In this document: one piece after another, positions 20,531 through 33,456 of the stretch
How positions within the stretch are numbered: the stretch's first letter is position 1
How the letters are laid out: every line of letters begins with the position of its first letter
Assembly (NCBI RefSeq): GCF_022376445.1
Contig: NW_025954985.1
Coordinates: 1 to 64,000 of the forward strand
From: Fomitopsis serialis
Taxonomy: Eukaryota > Basidiomycota > Agaricomycetes > Polyporales > Fomitopsidaceae
Reading direction: 5' to 3'
DNA length: 64,000 nucleotides
Made by a program: the position numbers and the translations under genes
The notes under the pieces: generated by a model
Database searches by the model: none
What the model was told of the DNA's origin: nothing
The model's input: only the letters and a program-made list of their open reading frames with translations

Positions 20531-21501
20531 ATGCAAGACTACAGACCGAGCGTGAGTGTCTGATTGATCGACTTACCCGTCGACGCGATCGTTCAATTGT
20601 GATCGTCTAGTACGCGACGGTCCTGAAGAATGGCAGGCAAACATGCCTCCTCAAGCTGAAGCTGGATCGAGGGACTCTTCGCATTGGACGAGGATTGCAT
20701 CCTCGGTACCCTCAATGGCCACAGGACGGACTAAACGCGAGGTAGTTTGTCTTGCAAGAGCACCTAGTCCGGTTGTCATGCCGTAGCTCTCATACAGGAT
20801 GTCAGCTGCAAACACAAGCAATTACGGGCGGCGAAGGCAACAGAGTAAGCCAGAGCACTGCAACATTCGTAAATTGACTTGTGCTTACCTGTGGTGTGGC
20901 GTAGACTCAGGACGGCTTCGCATCCGCCTACACCGATGGAGAGGTCACTTGGCCTCGAAGCCTGCTTCATGGGACCGAAGCGGGTTGCAGATGAGCGCAA
21001 ATGTCGAATACGCGAGCAGCTGTCAGATGGTGAGTCGCTTTGCCCCGACGAGTGCATCAGTCGTCTACATACCATGAAGGTGCCACTGGCTCCAGGACAG
21101 TGAACCCAAAGTCCGACGCCGTGCTTGAAGCTGAAGAGGCGAGTACGATATATTTCGATAGCCAGATCTTAGCTCATCACGCGTCCGCAATCCAGCACGA
21201 CGTCCTAATAGATGAAGAGCTCCTACGCGTTGCGATGGACCAGGCATTGAGCGGCATAGCATGGGCGGTGCTCGTCGAAGAAGTCGCAGCGAGCTCCAAG
21301 GCGTCCTCGGGCCCGACGTCGCCGTCCGATGACAATGCGGTCTGTGGCTTAAGGCACGTCTCTGAGTTTCTCCGCGAGTACTTGTCGCCAGGCTTCGTGG
21401 AGCGGATATGGCGGGACAGCACGAGCTGGCGGCGGTCGCGGAGACTGAGACGAAGATGGACACAACAGAAGGAGAGGATAGTGGAGCAGGAGCGGCCATG
21501 A
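20531..21501 (+). CDS. Possible third, divergent orphan-family gene
   Basis: Weak call. A short first exon MQDYRPS with a good donor could splice to YATVLKNGRQTCLLKLKLDRG (compare KFAAILNGEW), later to DGFASAYTDGEVTWPRSLL (compare VYTTWPPVL), and end in a helical segment over 21103-21500 (LIDEELLRVAMDQALSGIAWAVLVEE) that resembles the helical centre of copies 1 and 2 in arrangement, not in close identity. Exon joins are uncertain and the C-terminal tail motif is missing. It may be a relic or unrelated noncoding sequence. Nothing suggests a biochemical function. Confidence 0.22.
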
Positions 21502-23026
21502 AGAATCAGCATCGAGGCGACGAACAAGCCGACGCTACCGAACTCTGGGCGGGTGGGATGCGCGAACGACCACTATCTGTTGAACCGTCTACATTGTTAT
21601 TTCACCGATTTTCACATCATACAGACCATTTGCATACCATGACTTCCAACTGCACTCGAGCATTGTCAAAGGGTGCCGACCGCGTTCATGGATGGTCAAT
21701 CAGTTCCCCGAAGGCGGGTGACTCGGTGACCGGGCTTGACGAACGTTGGTCCGCGTCGCAAGGGCAGTGGGAGCGGTGTTCAGCGTGAGTCTGAGCAACC
21801 AAGTAACGACACCAGGACCTGGGCAGGCTTCACGAAGGTACGCAGCGTCGAGGTGGGCGTCGTACAGGATGGCAGGCCTTGCGCAGGCAGGTCAGGGCCA
21901 CCCCGAGTCGGGCCACACCCGACTGTTGATCCAGGTTGATCCAGCGGCTCAGTGGCTGAGCCGGACCGTCCCAGCCACCGATGCAACACGTCACGACTGT
22001 ATAGCACCTGGGCCGTGTGTCTACCAACCATCGTGCACATATTTGACTGTCTACACCAAGTCTACACACGCATCTATGCTCGACGCACATATGCGCTAGC
22101 GCAAAACGACATCAGTCGACTTGACGAACATCTCTATGCTCTGATTCAGATGCCACAGGATGCGTTCGCTATCGAGCAACTCACACAATGCGTCTCGAAA
22201 ACCAGGGCACAGGAATGACCTTGCCTCGAAGGCATGAACTCAACGACCTCGGATTGACGGTACCTAGGTGCGCTGCGTAGCAAGTCAAGTAGCGGAGGCC
22301 GGCGTATGATAGCCCGCGTGGACCGCGCGCGGAACCAAACGCAAGTATGACTGCTCGTGGTACTCGTCGTATGCAGCGTCTTTACAGTCGTTTGCTATGG
22401 TTGTCGCATGCGCGCGACGAGAAACTTGGTTTTCCCTCTTTGGCTGGCCCCGACGCACCAATAGAGCTGCCTGGTCAATCCCGTTGTTTGTGCGTAGCCT
22501 ATGACAGTCTCTTCTCAACCGCGGCCACGAAACTCATGACACCTCGCCTGCATCCCCACCACAGAACATGAACGGTAGTCAGCAAGACACCAGGTATCAC
22601 GAACATTTCGGACGAGGGGCCCAGGTGCTGTGGTCGTTCTGCCGATGTGTGCCGTGGCCATGGCAGAAGTGGGACGGGGAGCCACAGCCCCACCCGTACG
22701 CTGGTAACTTACTTAAACGTAAAGCGACAGCCATGATGCAAACGATTGCAGCAGCGTGACAAAGCGTAACCCGGCAGTCCTGGTCAGCGTGCGGTTTATC
22801 CAAGAGATCTCGGACACCTGCAGCGTGCTACAGCCAGCCCCTCCCTAGCTCCTTGTGCCCTCCCTTGCGCTAGCTGATCGCCCGCGATCGCGCACATTAT
22901 CATCACGGAGGACATAATCATGATCGCGTCCTCGCACCAGCCTAACGTTGGTACTCTCCTAGTTCTGTACGTTGCGCAAGCCCCACTCATGCACTCGCAT
23001 AGCGTTTTTCTCCTCCCGTTGACGAC
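21502..23026. other. Gene-poor stretch, possible relic
   Basis: No confident gene. A short helical frame at about 22055-22218 (RTYALAQNDISRLDEHLYALIQM) has the same Tyr/Leu-rich style as the orphan family but no supporting exon structure. Confidence 0.3.
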
Positions 23027-24399
23027 ATGCCACACATACAATGCCCGAAACGGAACGCAGACGGGCAGACTTACGACGACGACTCGACACGACCTGCCTC
23101 TGCGCAGAGCAGCTTGCTATCGACCCCAAATGCTGCTCGCTTTCCGCTCGAAATCTTCGAGGTCGTCATCGACGAAATGAACAACTACACGTTGCTTGCA
23201 GCGGCGCGGGTCTGCGCAGCGTGGTACCCTCGAGTCATGCGCAACCTCTACCACACCGTCGATATCACCAGACGCAGACGCTTCGACATGTTGTTCAAGC
23301 AGTGTCGCGCATCTGCGCATGTCAAGCAGTGGCTCGCAACTACGCGCGAGCTGCGAGTCACGGATGGTACTACTTCCATGGCTGCCGGTGGCAGAAATTA
23401 TCGCTTTCTTCACGCACTCCCTCCTGCCCTTGGCCACGCGATGTCCGGAGTACAGCGTCTCGCCATCAGTGGGCTGCGCAGTGACGTGCACGCGACATTT
23501 TTCCCTGCCCTATCACAGTCCTCGTCTGTCGAGTCACTGGCACTGTCCGAGTGTTGCCTGAACCTCTCACAGCTTCGGCGGATCATATATACCTTCCCCA
23601 TGCTTACAACACTCACACTAGAAGATATTCAAACCGCTCCGCACGACATTGTCAGCCCTGTGGGGGCTACATGCTTTCGCTCGCCATTGGACATACATCT
23701 GCGCCGTCTTCATATCACTGCGCACCGGAAACCCAATTTCATCGACTGGATAGCGCAGTCAGGCCTCTGCATCTCCCTCGAGGATCTGACAGTCTGGGTC
23801 CATGAAGAATCCTCGCGGCAAAGCGTGAGCGCACTCCTCAAAACCGCAGGGTCTTCCTTGACTCGGTTACAGTCTCACTGTTAAGACGCCCTCTTCCTTG
23901 CTCATCCGACTTCGCCGCTGACGCACATGCACGCTGTAGATGTCCACGGCGACCTTGTGCAGAATATCGTTCTGCGATCCTTGGATCTCCATCTCAATGA
24001 TGTCCGCCTCACGGTAGAAGATCAGGGGCGCAACACGAACGAACTAGCGAACCAGTTACACGGCGTCCTTACCACTATCCGAAGCCACCAGCTCGAGCGC
24101 ATCGAGCTCGCGACATCTGTCCACTGGGGCTTCTTCCTCGCCCCGTGCACGAGCACCTCGCCCCTGCGCACGAGCACCTTGCATCCGACCTCGAGCGCGT
24201 CGATCTACGGGCCCTGCACGAGGCCACAAGCCAGCCGCACTTTCACGCGCTGAAGGATGTCAACGTGCAGATGGACATGTGGGGTCTGAAGGGCCATACC
24301 AAGGCTGAGGTCGAGGACTTCGGCCGGAAGCTCGAGGCCATGTTTCGGGGGTTGCTCCGGCCGTGGTCTGACTGCGGTATAATCAAGCGCCTCACCTAG
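23027..24399 (+). pseudogene. F-box/leucine-rich protein gene with stop and 20-bp duplication
   Basis: The first frame (23027-23884) has the F-box RFPLEIFEVVIDEMNNYTLLAAARVCAAWYPRVMRNLYHTVDI, then irregular Leu-rich repeats (VQRLAISGL, SVESLALSECCLNLSQLRRIIYTFPMLTTLTLED), a common basidiomycete SCF-receptor layout. A TAA at 23882-23884 interrupts it, yet the same frame continues with matching LRR-like sequence (LRSLDLHLNDVRLTV, HQLERIEL) to about 24140. There, a tandem duplication of about 20 bp (24140-24180, units with GCACGAGCACCT) shifts the frame, and the rest (SDLERVDLRALHEATSQP...WGLKGHTKAEVEDFGRKLEAMF) is read in another frame to 24399. Probably inactive; target unknown. Confidence 0.7.
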
Positions 24400-26463
24400 G
24401 TACAGATAGCGTAGACGTGCGCGAGCTGCTTTGCGTGAATAGGCAGAACAGCGAAAGCCTTTTGAAGCATCACAGTGATTGCTACGGCGCTTCATTGTCC
24501 ATGTCTGCATCTAGGATCGTTTTCTTTACCAGCCAGTTCTTACGCACAAGATGTATCTGCGTCGAGCAATCCGACTACAGCGTCCCCGTTGGGATCACTC
24601 TACTCGTCAGGACTCCGGATTCGATGTCTCCCAGTAAGCAGATTGCATCCCGGGTGTACGCTTCATTGATCGCTTTGTGGCTGATGATGCATGCCTAACT
24701 AGTAACCACACTCGTTCTGAATCCGAGAACCAAGCATGCGTGATTGTTGGTACTTCCGCATGTCGCTGCGGCTATGCACATTTCGTCATGACTTCGAACC
24801 ATATCACCGCGCGACCCATCTTTGGCTACATACAAAGCCGCGCAGGAGCTCCGATGTTCGTCAATGATGATAAATGAATTTGGTGAGATGTGTACATTTG
24901 AACCGCAGAATGCCCCTAAAATTCGAGTCCAACGCAACGGGAAACATATGTATGTATCAGGTTCCCGCGCGTCCATGATCGCTGACTGCGTTGAAACGTT
25001 GCGAGTTTCCCCGTCCGCGTACATCGCGTGCTTGACAACGCTGTGAAGTTGCGGGAGACCGTCGACAGTATCATCCCCGGGCCGCTTCATGAAGTTGGAA
25101 CCGTCGAATCAGCCTGTGCGAAGCAGACCTTCCCACCGTTGCCTGCAATTCGCATGCCGAGCAATATACTTAGACATATTGTGCGATCTGTCATCGTGTG
25201 CCAGATACGACAGATTGAAGCAGCGGATTCGATGCTGTGTCTACGCACACGTCATGCTCAGCGCGCACCCAGGAAACTGAGAACATCAGACGCACAGCAA
25301 ATGGTCAGCTCGACTCGCTGCTAGCAAGCAGATTGACATACCAGGCAGTGAGCGACATCAATGTTGCAGACGTGTGTAGAAAGAGCACGCGGCAACGTTA
25401 CCCTGAACATAGCCTCCATGGAGGCCCCCGTTACTAATATGGACTTACTTACGAGCTTCACAGGATGATGAGGTTGTGGCAACGGATCGGCGGCAGATGG
25501 TGTTCTGGAGCACTTGACGACTGACATTCAGCCAAAGATACACACAGGACCTGGCTCGTCGTTCAAACGTTCACACCCAACAGCCTAGGCCGCCGAGCGT
25601 GGCGTAATGAAATGGACCAGTGACGGGCGTGACCACCCATACTCAGCCCCGTGATAGACGCACCTGCAACGATACTGCGTTTGATATCGAAATCCACCAA
25701 CGTACCTTGAACGTCACTGCAGCGAGTGCCCAGCGCAGGTAAGACGACGTCCGCAAAAAGCCAAGTCGGGTTTAAGGCAAAGGTCAGAGGGCCAGGACTT
25801 GACAGTCACAAGTGATAGAATTCGAGTTGAACTGTTGAGAAAGCGTCAGCCACTGGCGAAAGAATGCCCACGCGGCCGAGACCCCAGCGTTCAATTATGA
25901 TCGTCAGCCACATGGGCGTAAGCAGCTGCAGGGGTGAAGTGCAGGCGGGGATGGGCCGAGGCGGCGATCCAGGGAGTCCGTAAGCGTCGGTTGGGGGGAT
26001 GGCAACGCACAGAGAAGTCGGGCGTCGCAGAGCGGACGATGAGCGGACGACGCCCACCGACGAGACCGACAGAGGGCGCGATGCGTGCAGCGGGACCCAG
26101 TCCGAGTCGCCGACAGTAGTCAGCACCGGTGCGGGTGTTGAGTCAACCGTCTTGACCAGCCCGCAGGCGCCCGTACCCGGCCTCCTCCTGTGACGCGCTG
26201 TGACGCTCGGAAAACTACGCAAGGCCGCGGCAAGGGCAGTGATTGGCGGAGAAGGCAGCAGGGTGACGGAGGCGTCACGGCGGGTGGGGGTAGAAGGTCA
26301 CATCCGAGGGACCCGGAGTGACGGTGCTGACATCCGGTGGTCCGCTGCTGGCCGCTGGAGGTCATAGATGCCTGCGCCCCCGTCCGACTGTTTCCCATCT
26401 GTCCCTCGGCCGGCCTTGCGCTCTCTCCTCTTCCCTCCTCCCCTCACCGAGGGTGACCCGCCC
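24400..26463. other. Two-kilobase gene-poor stretch
   Basis: No domain, splice-linked exon series or repeat is convincing on either strand. The right end (about 26.2-26.46 kb) is the flippase promoter, and its in-frame upstream ATG at 26368 could add 32 residues to that protein. Confidence 0.4.
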
Positions 26464-29400
26464 ATGTCTTCACCCCGCTCACGACTCGCGGCCTGGTACA
26501 CAAAGGCCGCCTCCTTCAACGTCGAGGCTCTCTTCTCCCGCACGCGCGAGCCCGGTCCGCCGCGTTCCGTCTTCATCCACCAGGACCTACCAGAAGACTA
26601 TTATGATAAGAAGAGCAGGATAAAGAAGGAGCATGTCTTCGCCACTAATCAGCATATTACTGCAAAGTACTCTATCATCACATTCCTGCCCCGGAACCTA
26701 CTCGAACAGTTTAGGTGAGCCTCTGTTACTTTTGCTCGTATCGAGCACAGCGCCTTCGAGGAATGGGAAGTGCACGCGATCAGTGTGGAGGCGTCGGTGG
26801 CGGACAAATGGTATGGGTCAAGCGTCACAATCCTGGGCGTGCACGAGACATCTCGCGGCTAGAACACAATCTACATGTGCTGGTCACATCGACCAGATGC
26901 ACATAGACGATGTGTAGACGCAGGACGGAGGCAGTGGTCGCTCCGGAGTAGCTTGTTCGCAGAGTATCTCACCGCTTGCAGTGGTCATACCGTCATTGTG
27001 CGCAGCGGCGGCCATCCGTCGGGCAGCGGTCTTCGACGGATAGCCACGGACCGCACATGCGAAGGTGCTAGGGGCGCGATCGTCATCGCGTACGCGGGGC
27101 CGGACACTTCCATATGGCCGTTGACATGCTATCATCACGTCGCTGAGGATGACGTCCTGGCCAACACCTTCATACATTTAATTTGTCGTTCTGAGCCGAA
27201 TAGTTACTGACGTATTCGGTCCAGGCGTGTTGCCAACATCTTCTTCCTCGCCATCGCCATCCTCCAGTTTTTCCCCATCTTCCCTACCATCTCCCCTGGT
27301 CTAGCCATCCTACCCCTGCTCATCGTCCTCGCCATCACTGCTCTCAAGGATGGTTACGAAGACTTCAAGCGGCACCAGGCCGATCACGCCGTTAACCGCT
27401 CTCAGACCAGAGTTCTCAGAGGTGGCGCGTTCAAGAACCCCAACCCGATGGAGGCGAAAACGAAGACCTTCATCCCGGCGATCGTCCCTATGATCATGAC
27501 CTTTCGCCAGAAGCGCAAGTCGGTCAAGACGGCAGATGTCGAGGCGCTCGAGCTTGAGGCGGGTGCGCCGCAGGAGGGATTGACGCAAACGATGCCGGAA
27601 CGACGCTCGGGTGACGGCGAACCCACGGCGGAGGACGATGAGGGTGTAGAGTACGATGACGAGGAGCTCGGCGACGATTTGGACCGCCCCACGAGCCCGG
27701 GGATGAGCTCACACGGTCATGGTCCTAGTATTGGGCACCACGAAGACAAGAAGCGGGCCCACTGGAAGAAGACGGCATGGGAGGATGTCAAGGTGGGAGA
27801 CTTTGTCAAGATCCTGGACAACGAGTCTTTCCCCGCGGACATTCTCATCTGCGCGACCTCGGAGGAGGAGAACGTGTGCTTCGTGGAGACGAAGAACCTG
27901 GATGGAGAGACGAACCTGAAGTCCCGTACGGCATCGCCTGTTCTTACGCACCTCCGTACGGCGGGCGCGTGTGCAGATCCGCGCGCCCAGTTCAGGATCG
28001 ACTGCGACCGACCAGAGATTAACCTCTACAAGCTGAACGCGGCGGTCGTCCCTGAGAAAGGACAGAAGTCGTCGGTCGACATCCAGCAGATCCTGCTTCG
28101 AGGCTCGGTTTTGCGGAACACGCGTTGGGTCATAGGTATCGTCTTGTTCACGGGCGAGGACGCGAAGATCGTACTCAACTCTAGCGGTACACCGAGTAAG
28201 CGCAGCAAAGTGGAAAGGCAGATGAACCCACAAGTGTACGTGCCTGAGGCAGGCCTGTCTATATTTTTTTTGCATCGAGACGCTTATGGGGATCTCGCTA
28301 GATTCATTAACCTTCTCATCTTGGCCGTGATGGCAGTCGTCTGCGCTATAGTGGATGCCGTTCTGGAACAGCGCTATTACCCCCGTGGTGCGCCCTGGCT
28401 CTACGCTGACGACCAGTCCGACAACAATCCGCACGCGAACGGCGCCATCACCTGGGCATTCGCACTCATCACGTAGGTCGCTCTTGGACTCCACCTCGGA
28501 TGCGCACTGACCGGGATCTTCCTGATGCGTCGCTTAACCGCTGTCGCATCTTCCTCTCCCCCATCTGCACAGATTTCAGAACATCATCCCGATTTCGCTT
28601 TACATTTCGATTGAAGCAGTGCGGACCATTCAGGCTCTCTTCATTTACTTCGACCATGAGATGTACTATAAGCCAACGGACACGCCGACCCTGGCGCGCA
28701 GCTGGAACCTCTCGGACGACCTAGGCCAAATCGAGTACATCTTCTCCGACAAGACCGGGACGCTAACGCAGAACAAAATGGTCTTCCGGCAGTGCTCTGT
28801 CGGCGGGCGCACGTACAAGGGCGAGGCTAGCGCGTCCCGGATGTCCGACGGTTCCACGACGAAGGTCGGGCTGCCTGGAGAGGAAGTCGAGCGCCGCTCG
28901 TCGGCGACGCAGAGCCACGAGATGCTCGATGTCAAGAAGACGCCTACGAGCTCGACGGAGGACATCCCCGACGTCCTCGCTGCGGACAAGGTTGGTCTTG
29001 TGGAGGGCGCGCTATCCCACTTCCGGGACACGGAGCTCAGTGCGGACATCGCGGCTGCGATGAACGCGGACGAGGAGAGCGAGTGTGCGATCCACGCGAG
29101 GCTGATCAACGGGTTCTTCACGGCACTCGCGCTCTGCCATACCGCGCTGACGTCGATCGACCCCGAGACGGGCGCGATTCAGTACAAGGCGCAGAGCCCC
29201 GACGAGGCGGCGCTAGTGCAGGCTGCCGCGGACGTGGGCTTCGTCTTCCGGGGCCGCGACAAGGAGGAGCTCACGCTGCAGACGCCGTTCTCGGCGGCGT
29301 ACGAGAAGTACGAGCTGCTGAACATCCTGGAGTTCAACTCGGCGCGGAAGCGGATGAGCGTGATCGTGCGGAAGATGGGCGACGAGGAGGGTGAGGAGGA

Positions 29401-31939
29401 GGGCGGCCGGGTGTTCTTGCTGACGAAGGGCGCGGACAACGTCATCTTCGAGCGCCTTGAGCCTGGCAACGATGAGCTCAAGCGCACGACGGAGAGGCAC
29501 CTGGACGAGTTTGCGAGCGAGGGGCTGCGGACGCTGACCCTCGCGTACAAGGTTCTCGCCGGTACGTGTCTGAAAGGGAAAGGGTAGGCTGCGCGTGCTA
29601 ACGGTGTTGCAGAGGACTTTTACGAAGAGTGGAGCCAGCGCTATCAAGAAGCGGTTGTCTCGCTTGCGAACCGCGAAGAGAAGATCGACGCGATCTACGA
29701 GGAGATCGAGACCGGACTGCGGCTTCTCGGTGCCACTGCGATCGAGGATCGTCTGCAGGACGGCGTGCCCGAGACCATCGAGGATCTCAAGCGGGCCGGC
29801 ATCAAGGTCTGGGTCGCTACTGGCGACAAGGTTGAAACCGCTATAGGTTCGTCTCTTATGTTTCTCTCTGTGAGACGTGTCCTTAACTTGTGCGCGATTC
29901 AGCTATTGGGCACAGTACGAACCTCATAGGACGGGAGGACAACATCATTATCATCAGAGGCGGTTCGGACGGCAAGCCGATATACAACCAGATGTACAGT
30001 GCTGTCGAGAGCTTTTTCCCGCTCAGCGGTATTCTCGGCGAAGAGGGTGTATACGAGGAAGAGGATGGCCTTACGTCCATGTCACCAGGAGCACCTGGCT
30101 ATCCTCTTCATCGCGTCAATACGGGCATGTCTGACCTCGTTGGTCAACACAACGGCGAGCGTCCCGGCGGTTTCGTGTTGGTAGTAGACGGTGCCGCTCT
30201 CACGGTCGCGCTCGGCGACGAGAGGCATAAGCATCTGCTCCTGCGCCTCGCCATGCAGTGCGAGGGCGTCATCTGTTGCCGTGTGTCTCCGCTCCAGAAA
30301 GCGCTTGTGGTGAAACTGGTGAAGGACGGTCTTGGTGCGATGACCCTCGCGATTGGCGATGGCGCAAACGACGTCAGCATGATTCAGGCGGCTGATGTCG
30401 GCGTTGGTATTTCGGGCGAGGAGGGCCTCCAAGCGGCGAACTCGTCGGATTATGCTATTGCACAGGTGAGTGGGGATGCGTGCTTGCGAGCTGTGGCTGT
30501 TACTGATGATGAATGGTCGCAGTTCCGGTTTTTGAAGAGATTGATCCTGGTGCACGGGCATTGGTCGTACGCGCGCAACGGGAACATGATCGTCAATTTC
30601 TTCTACAAGAACATCATCTGTATCGGCGTGCTTTGGTGGTTCCAGATCTACTGCGCTTGGAGTAGTTCATAGTGAGTAGCCGTCTCATCTTCGATACTGG
30701 GCGTGTCTAATGCAAGGCGGCGTACAGCGTGTTCGAGTACACTTACCTCCTCTGGTGGAACTCATTCTTCACGCTTGCTCCTGTCATCGCCATCGGCCTT
30801 TTCGACCGGCATGTCGGTAAGTAGCATGCATGGACAGGATATCAGGATCTCTGAATGATTCCCATTCTTATCTAGATGATAATGCTCTGATGGCGCTACC
30901 AGAGCTGTACGAACACAGTCGTAAGGGGGAATACTTCGGTCTCAAGCTGTTCGCACTCTACATGTTCGACGGTCTCGTGCAGGTATGTATGCACCTATCG
31001 CACCGAGCAAACTATGTTCTGACTTATATACAGTCGGTCTTCATTTTCTTCTTAATCTTTTATGCCTACGCGACGACTACGACTGCTCGCTCGGACGGAT
31101 TAGCCGTGTACCAATATGAGTTTGCGACGGTCAGTACACTATTCCGTTCTGTCGGCGCGTACTCATATCAGACATAGGTCATGGCAATTGCCGCAGTCAC
31201 TACTGCTAACTTGTTCAACGGTCTCAACACTCGCGCTTGGACAGGTTGGGTGTTCTTTGCTGTTGCGCTCGGTTTGGTGCTGGTTTGGGCCTACACGGTG
31301 AGTTGCGTTTCACACAGCCGATCGGTGTTGCTCATGACCCATATCAAGGGCATTTACTCTGCCATCACCCCGGGCTGGTTCGCGACCCCCGTCTATGGCA
31401 ATGATCACTACTTATGGCCATCAGCCTATTTCTGGTTCGGCATCATTCTCACTGTGGTCCTCGCCTTGCTTCCCCGCTTCCTGGCCAAGGCATACAAGCA
31501 GTCATTTGATCCGAGCGACCTAGACAAAGTACGATACCTGCACAAGTACCACCCGGATCACGACTTCTCGACAGATAGGCCTCCCCCACCCGGAACAACG
31601 AGAATTCAGCCGGCGTTGACGCGGAAGCCGACGAGTCGGCGACCCTGGAGCAACAACCTCGCAGCTGGCAGTCGGACAGATATGGCTACCGGCCTCCAGT
31701 CGCCACACCGTGGATTCGACTTCGCCACTGAAGAAAACGGCGTCGCCTTGCAACGGATACAGACCAATCTGTCCGAGCAGCAGGGCAAGCACCGCTTGTC
31801 GTTCCGGCGACCAAAACGGAACGGCTCTGTTCTGCAGAACTTCTCATTGCCTCGATCTCTTCGGCGGAAGAAGCCGCCGCCACCATCGCGGTTGCGCGAC
31901 CCCGTTGACTCGCCGGAGTCGTCGTACTCAAGACCATAG
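26464..31939 (+). CDS. P4-type ATPase, phospholipid flippase (DNF-like)
   Basis: Moves phosphatidylcholine/ethanolamine-class lipids to the cytosolic leaflet, normally with a Cdc50-family partner. Motifs in order: [40 protein letters not shown] (TM1 start), [10 protein letters not shown], the actuator [21 protein letters not shown] (TM4), the phosphorylation site [11 protein letters not shown] (Asp codon at 28748), [23 protein letters not shown], the hinge [48 protein letters not shown], and C-terminal TM segments to YFWFGI. The tail is Arg/Ser-rich. Twelve exons: 26464-26714, 27225-28235, 28302-28472, 28573-29561, 29613-29846, 29903-30465, 30523-30671, 30728-30816, 30876-30982, 31034-31129, 31178-31297 and 31349-31939. 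No break in frame. The first intron is 510 nt, far longer than the rest. Confidence 0.95.
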
Positions 31940-32541
31940 AGCCCGCGGCTTCCCAACGTGCTGCTCCTATGTCATGACCTCACACGCTCGCTTGTGCTAC
32001 TTTGCTCATTTATCGACGGGAAGTTGTATCCATCAGTGTTCGAGTACTTGCCTAATCTTCTGCTTACCCCCCACCCCATCTGTCACAAATTCTGACGATA
32101 CCGTGTCTACGGACACGATGCCATGAAGTCCGTAGCCTACCTCTTACTTAGACAGTGCATTTGTAATATCAGCACCACGCAATGACACCCTGTATCTATT
32201 TCATAGTGCTGAATATCTTAGTCGTGTTGAAGTGCTACGCTTCCAGGCGTGTTGGTCTTGGTGTTGTGCAGGTCACATCGACCTGACAAGCCCGAACCTT
32301 CTGGGCCTTCATGTATGGATACAGACAGCGTATATGCCCAGAAACTCGGGTTTGTGGGGTGCAATAGATCCCATGAGTGATGGAACGACAAATAACCAAG
32401 GGTATGCCAATGAATTACGAAGACCGAGTTGGGTGCTATTGTATGATGCTATACTAGAAAAAGCGCAAACTGAGATGTCGGGAAGAGAGCAGAGGAATGC
32501 AGAGGAAACCCAAGAAGAAATAACGACGACGAGAATGTGAG
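31940..32541. other. Convergent intergenic region
   Basis: Lies between the flippase (+) and the next gene (-). No gene seen. Confidence 0.4.
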
Positions 32542-33456
32542 TCACTCCGTGGACGTGGTTGTGGTCGTGGTGGTCGTGGTTCCGGTCGTGGTCTCGGCCT
32601 TCGTCTCCGTCTTCACCTCCGTCTTCGTGTCCGTGGTAGATGTTTTCTTCCCAGTCAGCGTACCTGTCTTTTTGTTCTTCCCAATAACCTCCACCGTGCT
32701 CGTCCGCTTGTACGCGGTGTCGCTTGCACTCGCCCCGTCCTGCGTCCGTGCCCGCAGCTGTGCCCACGTATTCGATCCGACCTCCTCCTCCCATACACCG
32801 CCTTCCTCGCGATCTTTGTGTGGGTCCGCAGGAGGTGAACTGAAGAGATGGTCCATGGAACGTGACCTGGCCACCCTCTTATCGGGTGCATCCGTGGAGA
32901 GAGAAGACTGAGGCGGAGCGCTGTCAGAGTTGGTGTCCTTCGAAGATTTTCGTCGGAAGAGTGTCCGCGTCGCGCCCTTGACAAACTTCCCGATGGCGGC
33001 GAACGCCTCCTCCGCGGGGTCCGTGCCGAGGTCGTCGTCGGGCTCGTCGCGCAGCTCCGCGTCGGGATCGTGCTCCCAGATGGGAATGGGCGGCGAGCCG
33101 TCTGCAGGGAAGTGAAGCGGGAGCTGTGTAGCGAAGTTGGGGTTGATGCCCTGCTCACGCAGTTGCCGGCGGATAGCCAACATTCGTGAGCGCGCGGCAA
33201 CTCCGAGGGCGACATTGGACTTTCGACGACGGGGCTCGATGGACGGCAGCGGGGCGAAGGATATGTTCCCTCCGAGTGTGCTCGCGACTGAGCTGGAGCT
33301 AGACGTTCTGAGAATGGACGTGCGGGTCGATGTGTCGAGGGAGGTGGAGGTGGAGGCTGAGAGAGAGGACTCGGCGGATGCGGAGAGGGAGGACCTCGAC
33401 GATTCGGTTCGGAGGTTGAGTGCTGGTGCCTCCGAGGTCACGACAACAGTCGCCAT
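32542..33456 (-). CDS. Conserved hypothetical Ser/Thr-rich protein
   Basis: One exon, 304 residues, start complement of 33454-33456. I do not recognise a named family. The N-terminal 70 residues are almost all Ser/Thr/Ala. A more ordered block follows: GGNISFAPLPSIEPRRRKSNVALGVAARSRMLAIRRQLREQG, FPADGSPPIPIWEHDPDAE and AIGKFVKGATRTLFRRKSSKD. Then come VARSRSMDHLFSSPP and WEEEVGSNTWAQLRAR. The tail is a Lys/Thr/Glu repeat ending in a run of nine Thr. The SIEPRRRKSNVALGVAARSRML block has the look of a conserved basidiomycete motif and of kinase target sites (RRKS, RSRS). No membrane or signal segment. Probably a disordered cytosolic or nuclear regulator (inference). Confidence 0.65.
   Translation of the reverse strand: MATVVVTSEAPALNLRTESSRSSLSASAESSLSASTSTSLDTSTRTSILRTSSSSSVASTLGGNISFAPLPSIEPRRRKSNVALGVAARSRMLAIRRQLREQGINPNFATQLPLHFPADGSPPIPIWEHDPDAELRDEPDDDLGTDPAEEAFAAIGKFVKGATRTLFRRKSSKDTNSDSAPPQSSLSTDAPDKRVARSRSMDHLFSSPPADPHKDREEGGVWEEEVGSNTWAQLRARTQDGASASDTAYKRTSTVEVIGKNKKTGTLTGKKTSTTDTKTEVKTETKAETTTGTTTTTTTTTSTE

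Noticed and set aside
24677..25330. Several overlapping forward frames that could be an extra gene
   Set aside because: No frame linked by good splice sites yields a recognisable or repeated protein pattern.
32537..32911. Forward Val/Ser-rich frame opposite the Thr-rich tail of the hypothetical gene
   Set aside because: Antisense shadow of the Lys/Thr repeat; it has no independent support.
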